Assembly: GCF_001514115.1 (NCBI RefSeq) | Contig: NZ_KQ948469.1 | Coordinates: forward strand, 1-60,732 | DNA from: Streptomyces olivochromogenes | Lineage (GTDB): Bacteria > Actinomycetota > Actinomycetes > Streptomycetales > Streptomycetaceae | Direction: 5' to 3' | Length of the DNA: 60,732 nt | In this document: positions 40,822 to 49,512 of the stretch, piece after piece | How positions within the stretch are numbered: position 1 is the stretch's first letter | Layout of the letters: the number at the start of each line of letters is the position of its first letter | Program-made: the position numbers and the translations under genes | The notes under the pieces: model-generated | What the model was told of the DNA's origin: nothing | Databases searched by the model: none | Seen by the model: the letters and a program-made list of their open reading frames with translations, nothing else

Positions 40822-41842
40822 GACGTCCCCCGTCGCCGCGAAGACCCCGGTCACCGCGTTGGCCGCCGCACTGCTCACCATGGTGTTGTGGGCCTCGGCC
40901 TTCGTGGCGATCCGGCACATCGGCGAAAGCGTGCGCCCCGGCTCCCTGGCGCTGGGCCGCCTTCTCGTCGGAGCTCTCGCGCTCCTCGCCGTCGTGACGA
41001 TCCGACGCGAAGGGCTGCCACCGCGCGCCGCCTGGCCCGGGATCGCCGGCATGGGCGTCTTCTGGTTCGGGCTGTACATGGTGGCACTGAACTGGGGCGA
41101 GCGGCACACAGAGGCGGGGACAGCGGCCCTCCTCGTCGGCGCCGGTCCGCTCCTGGTCGCGCTGCTCGCCGGGTTCCTGCTGCACGAGGGCTTCCCGCGT
41201 CCCCTGCTCGTCGGCCTCGCGGTGGCGTTCGTGGGTGCGGCGCTGGCAGGGGCTTCCAGCGGTGGCGGCGACACCGCTGTGGTCGGCGTGCTGCTCTGCC
41301 TGGCAGCGGCGGCAGGTCACGCCGTGGGCGTGATCTTCCAGAAGCCCGCGCTCTCCCACGCGTCACCATTGCAGGTCACCGCCTACGCCAGCACGATCGG
41401 TGCCATCGCCTGCCTGCCCTTCGCGGGACAGCTCGTCACGGATCTGGGCAACGCGTCGGCCGGGAGCTGGGCAGGAGTGGTGTACCTGGGACTGCTTCCG
41501 ACGGCACTGGCCTTCTGGACCTGGTCGTACGCTCTGGCGCACATGCCCGCGGGTCGCCTGGGAGCAGTGACGTACATCGTGCCGGCCATCACCGTGGTGC
41601 TGGCCTGGCCCACGCTGGGAGAGTTCCCGTCGGGCCTGGCGCTCGCCGGGGGTGCGCTGTGCCTTCTCGGCGTGGGGCTCTCGCGCCGTACGCCGCGGAC
41701 CGCGACCGGACCGACCGCATCGCCTACCGCATCACCTACCGCAACACCGGCCCCTGAGCCTGTGTTTGCCGAGTCCGGATCGGTGGGCGATGTGCGGGGG
41801 GAGACAGCCGACGCCTCAGGACCGGCGCGGGCACAGGACTGA
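40808..41842 (+). CDS. EamA/DMT-superfamily exporter
   Basis: This 344-residue protein has ten membrane helices in two EamA repeats: LLTMVLWASAFVAIRHIGES, LALGRLLVGALALLAVV, FWFGLYMVALNWGERHTEAG, and in repeat two PLQVTAYASTIGAIACLPFA and YLGLLPTALAFWTWSYALAH. A proline/threonine-rich tail follows. ATG 40808 lies 14 bases inside the ligase gene, so it belongs to the chorismatase operon. It probably exports the aryl acid or its product. A strong hairpin terminator follows. Confidence 0.9.
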   Translation: MAQHETSPVAAKTPVTALAAALLTMVLWASAFVAIRHIGESVRPGSLALGRLLVGALALLAVVTIRREGLPPRAAWPGIAGMGVFWFGLYMVALNWGERHTEAGTAALLVGAGPLLVALLAGFLLHEGFPRPLLVGLAVAFVGAALAGASSGGGDTAVVGVLLCLAAAAGHAVGVIFQKPALSHASPLQVTAYASTIGAIACLPFAGQLVTDLGNASAGSWAGVVYLGLLPTALAFWTWSYALAHMPAGRLGAVTYIVPAITVVLAWPTLGEFPSGLALAGGALCLLGVGLSRRTPRTATGPTASPTASPTATPAPEPVFAESGSVGDVRGETADASGPARAQD

Positions 41843-41847
41843 CTGAG

Positions 41848-41881
41848 TCGGGCGCCGCGAGGACGTGCTCGCGGCGCCCGA
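41848..41881. terminator. strong bidirectional hairpin terminator
   Basis: TCGGGCGCCGCGAG - GACGTG - CTCGCGGCGCCCGA is a perfect 14-bp stem with a 6-base loop, just after the exporter stop and before the end of the convergent LLM operon. Confidence 0.88.
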
Positions 41882-41929
41882 GGGGTCTCGTCCTGATGGG
41901 GTGGACCATCGCCGCCGAGGCGGAGCGGG

Positions 41930-43330
41930 TCAGCCGGCCTGCCGCCGGTCGGTCGTGGAGCGGTGGGTGAGTGGCTCCCGCAGGCCCAGGTGCTCGCGCA
42001 GCGTCGTACCCGCGTACTCGGTGCGGTACACACCGCGTTCCTGCAGTGCGGGGACGAGCAGGTCGACGATGTCGTCGAGGCCGTCGGGGATCAGGTACGG
42101 CGTGACGTTGAAGCCGTCGAGAGCGCCCTGCCGGACGAAGTGGGCGAACTTGTCCGCCAGCCCCGCCGGAGTGCCCACGTGGCCGCGCTGGGGACCGAGC
42201 GCGATGACGGTCTCGCGCAGCGACCACCGGTGCGCCTCGGCCTTCTCCCGCCACTCGGCGACCACCTTGCGCGGGTCGGCGATACGACGGGCGCCGAAGG
42301 AACCGTCGTTCTCGGCGACGACCGGGTCCTCCTTGGGCAGCGGACCGTCGGCGTCGCGATCGGAGAGGTCCAGGCCCCACAGGAGCCCCGCGATGCCCAA
42401 CGCGGTGGCCGGAGTGACCTGTTGGAGGCGGATCCAGCGCTTCTTCTCCAAGGCCTCCTCCTCCGTGGCCCCGATGATGATCTCCGTGCCCGGGAGGATG
42501 CGCAGGTCGTCCTCGGGCCGCCCGACTGCCCGCAGGCGACGCCGGAGGTCGTCGGCGAAGGCGAGCGCGTCGTCGAAGTCGTTGCCGTGCGCCGAGAAGA
42601 TGACGTCGGCGTTGCGGGCGGCGAAGTCCCGGCCCTCGCCCGAGTCCCCGGCCTGGAAGATCACGGGGTGTCCCTGGGCGCTGCGCGGCAGCGTGGGCGC
42701 GAGGTCGACGTCGAACTGCGGCCCCCTGTGCCGGACTTGACGTACGGCGCCGGGTGCCGCCCAGGCGGGGGCGCCCGGGGAGCCGGATACGGCCCCGTTC
42801 TCCCAGCCGTCCCAGAGCGCGCGGGCGACGGTGAGGAACTCCTCGGCGCGCCGATAGCGGTCGGCGTGGTCGAGGTAGCCACCGCGGCGGAAGTTGGCGC
42901 CGGTCCAGGCGTTGTCGGTCGTCACCACGTTCCAGCCGGCGCGGCCCTCCGAGAGCAGGTCGAGTCCGGACAGGCGGCGGGCGAGGTCGGCAGGCTCGTT
43001 GAAGGTGGTGTTGGAGGTGCTGACCAGGCCGATCCGGTCGGTGACGGCGGCCAGTGCGGCGAGCTGGGTGATGGCGTCCGGCCGCCCGGTGATGTCGAGG
43101 TCGTGGATCTGTCCGTCGACCTCGCGCAGCCGCAGCCCCTCCCCCAGGAAGAACGCGTCGAACAGACCCCGTTCCGCGGTCTGGGCGACGCGCCGAAAGT
43201 TGGCAGGGTCGATCTGGGAGCCGCTGGCCGGGTCGGACCAGACGGTCCAGTGGTTGACGCCCTGGAAGAAGACGCCGAAGTGGAGCTGTGCGTCCGGGCG
43301 GGGTACGTCGAGGGGGTCGGTGCGGGTCAT
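41930..43330 (-). CDS. NtaA/SnaA/DszA-type FMN-dependent monooxygenase
   Basis: This 466-residue LLM barrel has LHFGVFFQGVNHWTVWSDPA, GLFDAFFLGEGLRLREVDG, LVSTSNTTFNEPADLARRLS, SEGRAGWNVVTTDNAWTGAN and QGHPVIFQAGDSGEGRDFAA, the standard nitrilotriacetate/DszA group pattern. It needs FMNH2 from a reductase not present here. Its ATG overlaps the previous gene's stop (ATGA). It ends the operon just before the shared hairpin terminator. A role in organosulfur or amine use is inference from family and from the leader peptide upstream. Confidence 0.88.
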   Translation of the reverse strand: MTRTDPLDVPRPDAQLHFGVFFQGVNHWTVWSDPASGSQIDPANFRRVAQTAERGLFDAFFLGEGLRLREVDGQIHDLDITGRPDAITQLAALAAVTDRIGLVSTSNTTFNEPADLARRLSGLDLLSEGRAGWNVVTTDNAWTGANFRRGGYLDHADRYRRAEEFLTVARALWDGWENGAVSGSPGAPAWAAPGAVRQVRHRGPQFDVDLAPTLPRSAQGHPVIFQAGDSGEGRDFAARNADVIFSAHGNDFDDALAFADDLRRRLRAVGRPEDDLRILPGTEIIIGATEEEALEKKRWIRLQQVTPATALGIAGLLWGLDLSDRDADGPLPKEDPVVAENDGSFGARRIADPRKVVAEWREKAEAHRWSLRETVIALGPQRGHVGTPAGLADKFAHFVRQGALDGFNVTPYLIPDGLDDIVDLLVPALQERGVYRTEYAGTTLREHLGLREPLTHRSTTDRRQAG

Positions 43331-44436
43331 CGGGTCTCCTCAAGGGCCTCGAACGCCGCACCGGCGGCGTAGCGGTTGGCGGGCCGTTCGAGGCCCAGGT
43401 GGGTGCGTAGGGACGCGCCGGGCAGCGGGCGGACGGCGTGCCGCCGCGCGAAGAGGTGGGGCAGGACGAGCCGGGACAGCTCCGGCAGGTCCTCGTCCAG
43501 CACCAGCGGGTGCAGGCGTACGCCGTCCACGACGCCTCTCAACTGCTCCAGCAGGGTGGCGAGTCCGGCGGCTGAGCCGATGTGGCGCAGCCGTCCGCCG
43601 GTGGTCCAGGGCGCATGGCGCTCGAGGTCGGCGACGCGCTCGTCGGCCGTGGCGTCCACGGTGTCGAGGGCGACCTCGACCTCGGCGAAGGTGCGCGGTG
43701 TTCCGGCGGCGGCCGCGGCCGCGGTGAGCGAGGCGATGTCGGGGCCCTCGACGAGGGCGACGTCGAGTTGTTCGGCGGGCACGAGGCCGGGCCGGCCGAG
43801 GACGACGAGCTGGCCCTGGGGCGGACGAGGAACGATCGCCGGGCCCTTCACGGCGTAGGTGTCGCCGGTGAAGTCGACGTAGTGGAGCCGGTCGCGGTCG
43901 AGGTAGCGGCTGGTGGCCACGGAGCGGATGACCGCGTCGTCCTCCCAGGAGTCCCACAGGGCGCGGACGACCTCGATGCCGTCGCGGGACTCGCGGGCGC
44001 GGGCGGCGGCGCCGTCGACGAGGGGGCGGTCCCAGGCACGGGCCGCCTCAGGACGTACCTCCTCGCTCACCACCCATCCGGCACGCCCGATCGAGATGTG
44101 GTCCAGGGACGCCAACTGGCTGGAGACGTGGAACGGTTCGGCATAGGTGACCGGAACGACCGGCGCGATGCCGATGACACTCGTCGACGTGGCGAGGAAC
44201 GCGGCCCGCTCCACCGCGCCGATGCGGCCGACCACGTCGGGCGTGGCGCCGGGCGGGAGTGCGCCGTCCTCCAGGGTGAGCAGGGTGAACCCGGCGTTCT
44301 CCGCGGCGGCGGCGACGCGGGCCACGCGGCGCGGGGTCAACAGGTGGTCGGGGGAATGGGCGGCGCGGCGCCAGGCCGCGGGATGGGCGCCGTCACCGTC
44401 GAGTTCGACGGCGAGCCGCAGGGCAGGGCCGGACAT
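43327..44436 (-). CDS. LLM-class flavin monooxygenase, first gene of the operon
   Basis: This 369-residue luciferase-like protein is related to the NtaA/DszA group but shorter. It has ALRLAVELDGDGAHPAAWRR, NAGFTLLTLEDGALPPGA, APVVPVTYAEPFHVSSQLAS, LDHISIGRAGWVVSEEVRP and VPRPPQGQLVVLGRPGLV. The substrate-loop region is shortened compared with the neighbour at 41930, which suggests a partner subunit or different substrate. GGAAGGAA precedes ATG 44436. A 38-residue leader peptide ends 52 bases upstream. Confidence 0.85.
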   Translation of the reverse strand: MSGPALRLAVELDGDGAHPAAWRRAAHSPDHLLTPRRVARVAAAAENAGFTLLTLEDGALPPGATPDVVGRIGAVERAAFLATSTSVIGIAPVVPVTYAEPFHVSSQLASLDHISIGRAGWVVSEEVRPEAARAWDRPLVDGAAARARESRDGIEVVRALWDSWEDDAVIRSVATSRYLDRDRLHYVDFTGDTYAVKGPAIVPRPPQGQLVVLGRPGLVPAEQLDVALVEGPDIASLTAAAAAAGTPRTFAEVEVALDTVDATADERVADLERHAPWTTGGRLRHIGSAAGLATLLEQLRGVVDGVRLHPLVLDEDLPELSRLVLPHLFARRHAVRPLPGASLRTHLGLERPANRYAAGAAFEALEETR

Positions 44437-44488
44437 GGGGTTCCTTCCGAGGGCACGACGAGACGGCCGGCCCGACGGGCCGACGGGG

Positions 44489-44605
44489 TCAGGGGCGTGC
44501 GGAAGGACAGACGGCGGAGGCGGTGCGGCAGTAGTCGACGTGCCGCCTGATGATCAGCCGCGTCCCCGTGCCGGCACCGTGTGGTGCGGCGCCACGTACG
44601 CGCAT
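44489..44605 (-). CDS. 38-residue leader peptide ahead of the LLM operon
   Basis: ATG 44605 has GGTGGAGG five bases upstream, a strong ribosome site. The frame ends RRHVDYCRTASAVCPSARP and TGA (44491-44489). It shares RRHVDY and the D-x-x-R-x5-C spacing with the peptide before metY, and D-L-x-R-x5-C with the one in the thiamine operon. It has two Cys codons (residues 26 and 33). Cysteine-dependent attenuation of the two monooxygenase genes is the natural reading. Confidence 0.72.
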   Translation of the reverse strand: MRVRGAAPHGAGTGTRLIIRRHVDYCRTASAVCPSARP

Positions 44606-45277
44606 CGGGGCCTCCACCCGTCCGGGAGCGATCGCTTCAACCTACGTCGTCGCCCCCGGAAGGTGTCAAGAACATTAGATGTACGCGCATACAGCAGCGC
44701 CACGGCGGGCTGGCGGGCTGGCGGTACGGAAGCACCGCGGAGGAGCGGTGCGGAGCATGGACGGCCGCGTTCGTACCGTTTGTTCATCCATGCCCCCCTT
44801 GCGACCGTCCTGGGCGAGGCGCCGTCCACCCGACGCGTTTGCGAAGGAGTGAAACGCCGGAGGGCGGAAGTGCGCCGAGTAGGGCACGGCGGAACAGGCC
44901 CGGGATGATGCCCGTCGCGACGGGAAGTACCCTGCGTTGCCCGTGTCTTTGGTGGTGTGTACTCGTGACCGCGGACCCAAGGATCCTTCACCGGGAGACG
45001 GCAACTCCCTCAAGGTTGGGCCCGGATCCTGGCTGGTCCGGCGAAGGGAGCAGGTCTGCGTCCTCGGTCGCGGGGACCCGCGCGCGAGGGCCTTTCGTGG
45101 CCGACCGCCAGATACGCCGGAGGCCCGGGGCCGCTCGCTGGTCCAGGGCGGCGTGACCACTCGTCGACCTCAGGATCACGTCCCTCAGAGCACCCGGCTG
45201 TGAACTTCGCGCTCAGAAAGTCCTGTTGACCTCGTTGACATGCCCCAAGCACTCGCGTTTCACTCAACTCTCGTGCA
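44606..45277. other. long intergenic region between divergent leader peptide and GH92
   Basis: About 670 bases. It holds the promoter for the LLM leader (AT-richer stretch near 44640-44700) and the far upstream region of GH92. Two near copies of GTTGAC lie at 45224-45239 (GTTGACCTCGTTGACA). Frames on both strands here look like composition artefacts. Confidence 0.45.
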
Positions 45278-45291
45278 TGGCAACGTTGTCA
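45278..45291 (+). promoter_or_regulatory. LacI-type operator upstream of the mannosidase
   Basis: TGGCAACGTTGTCA is one base from the perfect palindrome TGACAACGTTGTCA used by many actinobacterial LacI-family sugar repressors. It lies 155 bases before the GH92 ATG. No LacI gene is in the window, so a remote repressor is implied. Confidence 0.6.
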
Positions 45292-45446
45292 GGCCGTCGG
45301 AGCGACCGGCGCCGTTGCCCGCCGCTGGCGTGCCCCGTTCCTTGTTCCTCGTTCCCCGGAGACGTCAGCACCGATGTGCGAATCGTGAACCGCTGCGGAG
45401 GCAACCGATGGTCAGACCTCGACGTTCTACGGCGCCACGTGACCGA

Positions 45447-48400
45447 ATGAGATTCCGCCAACGCCTGGCGGTGGTGTCCGTCCTGGGCATCGCCGTACTC
45501 CCACTCCCGGCGATCGAGGGCGCGCATGCCGCGAACGCCGCGACGCCTGCCTTGGTGAAGGACCCCGCGTCCCTCGTCAACCCCCTCATCGGCACCTCCG
45601 GCGCGGTGGACACCTTTCCCGGCCCCGACATGCCGGCCGGCATGGTGCAGTGGGGTCCCGACACGACGCCCGACCGTCCCTCGGGCGGCGGCTACGAATA
45701 CAACGACGACAAGATCTCCGGCTTCAGCCTCACCCATGTCTCGGGACCCGGCTGCGGCGTCGCGGGCGACCTGCCCATCCTGCCGGTGACCGGCGCACTG
45801 TCGGGCAACCTCGGTGATGCGTCCGTGGGCTTCAGCCACGACGACGAGCAGGCGGGCATCGGGTACTACAAAGTCACGGACGCGAACGGCGTCAAGACCC
45901 AGCTGAGCGACACCACCCGCGCCGGCCTGGGCACCTTCACCTTCCCCGCGGGCCGGCAGGCGAACCTGCTGTTCAAGCTCAGCGGGGGCGCCACACAGGT
46001 GGACGGGACCCGCGTCCAGGTGGTGAACGACAAGGAGATCCGCGGCTCGATCGACAGCGGTCACTTCTGCGGCGCGAGCAACAGGTACACGCTGCACTTC
46101 GACATCAAGTTCGACCAGCCGTTCACCGCGAGCGGCACCTGGGTCGGCAGCACCATCAACTCCGGCGCGACGTCGCTGAAAGCGGGCAAGGCCCAGCAGA
46201 CCCTGCAGTCACACCCGTCGAAACCGCTCAAGGAGAAGCACTTCACCGTTCCCGCGGCGCCCTCCCCGACCGTGCACGGGAACGGTCCCACGTCCACGAG
46301 CACGCCGTCCCCGGCGCCGAGCGCCGACGCCGCGCCCCGGACGTCCGCCGCGAGCAAGGCCGTCCAGCCCCCCACCACGGGGGCGAACGGCATGTACCTG
46401 ACCTTCGACACCTCCTCGACCCCGACGGTGAGCGCGAAGGTCGGCATCTCGTACACGAATGACGCCAACGCCGCGGACAACCTCACCACCGAGATCAAGA
46501 ATTGGAACCTCGGCGCCGTCGAGCAGGCGAACCACGACGCCTGGAACGCGGTGCTGAACAAGATCCAGACCGGTGGCGGATCCTCGGACCAGGAGGTGCA
46601 GTTCTACACCGCGCTCTACCACGCGCTGCTGCACCCCAACGTCTTCTCCGACGACAACGGCCAGTACATGGGCATGGACAACCAGGTCCACAAGCTGGCC
46701 AAGGGCCAGCAGGCCCAGTACGCCAACTACTCGGGCTGGGACACCTACCGCTCCCAGACCCAGCTGATGGCGGTGGTCGAGCCCAAGGTCACCAGCGACG
46801 TCGCCACCTCGATGCTCAACGGCTACGACGAGACGGGCCTGCTGCCCAAGTGGGCCTCGAACAACGGCGAAAGCTATGTGATGGTCGGCGACCCCGCCGC
46901 CGGCATCATCGCCGACGCATACGCCTTCGGCGCCCGGAGCTTCGACACCGACAAGGCGCTCGCCGCCCTGCAGCACGAGGCCACCGCCCCGAACAACGAC
47001 CGCCCCGGCGAGTCGGTGCGGGACGCGAAGGGCTACCTCCCACTGGACGAGAACGACTACGGCTGCTGCAACTTCTACGGCCCGGTCTCCACGCAGTTGG
47101 AGTACGACTCCGCCGACTACGCCGTCGCCGCCTTCGCGAAGTCGCTGGGCAAGACGGCGGTCTACGAGAAGTTCGCCACCCGCGCCCAGGACTGGATGAA
47201 CGTCTTCAACCCGCAGACCGGATACATCCAGGGCAAGAACAAGGACGGCCAGTTCGCGACCGGTTTCACCCCCGGCACCTCCAACGGCTTCGTGGAGGGC
47301 ACCTCGGCCCAGTACACGCCGATGGTCCCGTTCAACCTGCGGCAGCTCATCCAGGCACACGGCGGTGCCAAGGCGTACTCGTCCTTCCTGGACAGCCTGC
47401 TCGACGACATCACACACCCCGGCAACACCGACGCCGACCTGAGCAACGAGCCCAGCGTGGAGATCCCCTGGGAGTACGACTACACCGGCCAGCCGTGGAA
47501 GACCCAGGCGGCCGTCCGCAAGGCCCAGCAGAACCTGTACTTCAACGCTCCGGTCGGCTCGTTCGGCAACGACGACCTCGGCGCGATGAGCTCCTGGTAC
47601 GTCTGGTCCGAGCTCGGCATGTACCCGGAGACCCCGGGCACGGACACCCTGGCACTCGGCAGCCCGGCGTTCCCGGTGGCCAAGGTGACCTTCGGCAACG
47701 GCAAGACGGTGCGGATCAACGCTCCGCAGGCCGCGCCCGACGCGCCGTACGTGCAGTCGCTCGACGTCAAGGGCAAGGACTGGAACACCTCCTGGCTGAC
47801 GTACCAGCAATTCGCGGGCGCGGGCACGGTCGACTTCACGCTCGGCACCGAACCCGACACGTCCTGGGCGTCCGACCCGTCGGCGGCACCGCCGTCCGAC
47901 ACCACGGGCGGCGACCGGGTCCTGGCGGCGACCGGCCCCTCCAGCGACGGCCTGGTGCTCCAGCCGGGCGCGTCCGGTGACGGCACGCTCGACCTGACCA
48001 ACCTCGGCGGCAAGGCCGTCTCGGTCGACTGGAAGGCGACGGTGCCCGACGGCGTCACCGTGGATACGGCATCCGGTTCGGTGACGGTACCCGCCTCGGG
48101 CAACGCCGAGACGAAGGTCCACGTGACGGCGGGCACGAGCGAGGGAACCTTCCCGGTCACCTTCGCGCTGACCGACCACAGCACCGGTGCGGCACTCAGC
48201 GGGGCCACCCTCCGCGTGGCCGTGGCCAAGGCAGGTGCGCTGTGGCCGTACGACACCAACGAGGGCGTCTACCCCGACGGCACCAGCTACTCGGGCGGTT
48301 TCGACGGCGGCGGCTGGGCGTTCTCGCAGAACGCGCTGTCGGCGGCGGGAGTCACCAGCGGCTCCACCCTCACGGTCGACGGCATCTCCTACACCTGGCC

Positions 48401-48821
48401 GACGGTGACATCCGGCCGGCTCGACAACCTGGAGATGGCCGGTCAGACCATCCCGATGCCGGCCGGAACGTCGGGTGCGTCGCTGGGCCTGCTGGGCTCG
48501 GCGGCCAACGCGCCGACCGACGGCAGCGGGGTCTCGGGCACGGTGACCGTCACCTACACCGACGGCACCACCTCCCGGGCGACCGTCGGCTTCTCGGACT
48601 GGACACTCAACGGCGGGGCGAGCAAGCCGCTCGCGGGTGACACGACGGCCGTCACGACGGCCTACCGAAACACCGGGAGCGGAGGCCGGGACAACGTGAA
48701 GACCTACGTCTTCGCCACGAAGGTTCCGCTCGACGCGTCCAAGCAGGTGGCGTCGATCACGCTGCCGGTGACGGGCTCGACGGGCACCGACCACCTGTTC
48801 GCCTACGCCTTCGGCCAGTAA
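45447..48821 (+). CDS. secreted GH92 alpha-mannosidase with C-terminal accessory domains
   Basis: This is a 1124-residue exported enzyme. The signal peptide is MRFRQRLAVVSVLGIAVLPL...GAHAA. The GH92 N-domain has NPLIGTSGAVDTFPGPDMPA, GGGYEYNDDKISGFSLTHV and a cysteine-bearing SGHFCGASNRY. The catalytic domain has GWDTYRSQTQLMAVVEPKV, GYDETGLLPKW, QLEYDSADYAVAAFAK, EGTSAQYTPMVPFNLRQL, LSNEPSVEIPWEYDYTGQPW and FGNDDLGAMSSWYVWSELGM, with the general-base aspartates of the NDD block. GH92 enzymes are calcium-dependent exo-alpha-mannosidases. A proline/serine-rich insert (about residues 265-310) splits the N-domain. A NEW3-like and a beta-sandwich domain end the chain. Confidence 0.92.
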   Translation: MRFRQRLAVVSVLGIAVLPLPAIEGAHAANAATPALVKDPASLVNPLIGTSGAVDTFPGPDMPAGMVQWGPDTTPDRPSGGGYEYNDDKISGFSLTHVSGPGCGVAGDLPILPVTGALSGNLGDASVGFSHDDEQAGIGYYKVTDANGVKTQLSDTTRAGLGTFTFPAGRQANLLFKLSGGATQVDGTRVQVVNDKEIRGSIDSGHFCGASNRYTLHFDIKFDQPFTASGTWVGSTINSGATSLKAGKAQQTLQSHPSKPLKEKHFTVPAAPSPTVHGNGPTSTSTPSPAPSADAAPRTSAASKAVQPPTTGANGMYLTFDTSSTPTVSAKVGISYTNDANAADNLTTEIKNWNLGAVEQANHDAWNAVLNKIQTGGGSSDQEVQFYTALYHALLHPNVFSDDNGQYMGMDNQVHKLAKGQQAQYANYSGWDTYRSQTQLMAVVEPKVTSDVATSMLNGYDETGLLPKWASNNGESYVMVGDPAAGIIADAYAFGARSFDTDKALAALQHEATAPNNDRPGESVRDAKGYLPLDENDYGCCNFYGPVSTQLEYDSADYAVAAFAKSLGKTAVYEKFATRAQDWMNVFNPQTGYIQGKNKDGQFATGFTPGTSNGFVEGTSAQYTPMVPFNLRQLIQAHGGAKAYSSFLDSLLDDITHPGNTDADLSNEPSVEIPWEYDYTGQPWKTQAAVRKAQQNLYFNAPVGSFGNDDLGAMSSWYVWSELGMYPETPGTDTLALGSPAFPVAKVTFGNGKTVRINAPQAAPDAPYVQSLDVKGKDWNTSWLTYQQFAGAGTVDFTLGTEPDTSWASDPSAAPPSDTTGGDRVLAATGPSSDGLVLQPGASGDGTLDLTNLGGKAVSVDWKATVPDGVTVDTASGSVTVPASGNAETKVHVTAGTSEGTFPVTFALTDHSTGAALSGATLRVAVAKAGALWPYDTNEGVYPDGTSYSGGFDGGGWAFSQNALSAAGVTSGSTLTVDGISYTWPTVTSGRLDNLEMAGQTIPMPAGTSGASLGLLGSAANAPTDGSGVSGTVTVTYTDGTTSRATVGFSDWTLNGGASKPLAGDTTAVTTAYRNTGSGGRDNVKTYVFATKVPLDASKQVASITLPVTGSTGTDHLFAYAFGQ

Positions 48822-48846
48822 GAACTCGGCACGCGCCGACGAAGAC

Positions 48847-48882
48847 GGGCCGGTTCCCAGGCATGAGCCCGGGAACCGGCCC
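48847..48882 (+). terminator. hairpin terminator after GH92
   Basis: GGGCCGGTTCCC and GGGAACCGGCCC form a perfect 12-bp stem around a 12-base loop, 26 bases after the stop. Confidence 0.85.
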
Positions 48883-49512
48883 CACGCGGGCACAGGCCCG
48901 CCCTGCCATCCCCTACCTGGGAGTGCTCGTGGCCGCGCTCCTGCGACCGGGCAGGCCGTCACCGGTAGGTCGGGTGGTCGCTCCACGCTCGTCCCGTACG
49001 GTCAGGTCCGGCGGACGACAATCATCCGGGGGCGGGATGCGCGGAAGCGTCCCCCTCGACGTCGGCGAAATCCCAACTCCAGGAGTACGTAGCCTTGTGG
49101 CGCAGCGTCAGGCGCGGGGTCGCCACGCGCGCCAGAAGGCGACGCACGCCCGTTCGCACCCCGGTCGGCAGATCAACTCTCTGGACAGCAAGGTCAGTCC
49201 CAGATCAGGTCCATGGGGGCGCTGAGCTGGATGTGGGCACGCACGACGAGGTCGCGGTAGTCGCTCCACGCAAAGCTGTGATGGTGGGGGTGGTGCGGCG
49301 CATGGATCCCCCGGGTGCGTTGACGTGCTGCCCTGTCTGCCCTGCATGGTGCGCCCGGCCGCACCGTGTGGAGGCGGAACGGCCGGGCCAATCGTCAGGT
49401 CAGGACAGCTTCCATACGGCCAAGGGATGCCGCAGGGCGTCTTCCAAAGGTGTCGGGCGCTACCCGACGCGAGTCTCCAGTGTGGTCTCGCGCAGGCGGA
49501 GGTGGTCCGGAG
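48883..49512. other. gene-free stretch of 630 bases
   Basis: A minus-strand frame ending near 49194 (SFAWSDYRDLVVRAHIQLSA, then PMDLIWD and stop) looks like the tail of a protein, but it has no start or family I recognise. The rest shows nothing that I can support. Decayed DNA is likely. Confidence 0.4.

Noticed and set aside
38162..41842. Part of a full polyketide or FK506-like cluster
   Set aside because: No PKS, NRPS, carrier protein or tailoring enzyme lies within the window on either side; the operon is closed by a terminator.
46209..48986. 925-codon open frame opposite the GH92 gene
   Set aside because: It is an antisense shadow caused by GC bias; no family motifs, arginine-rich composition, and the plus-strand enzyme is unmistakable.
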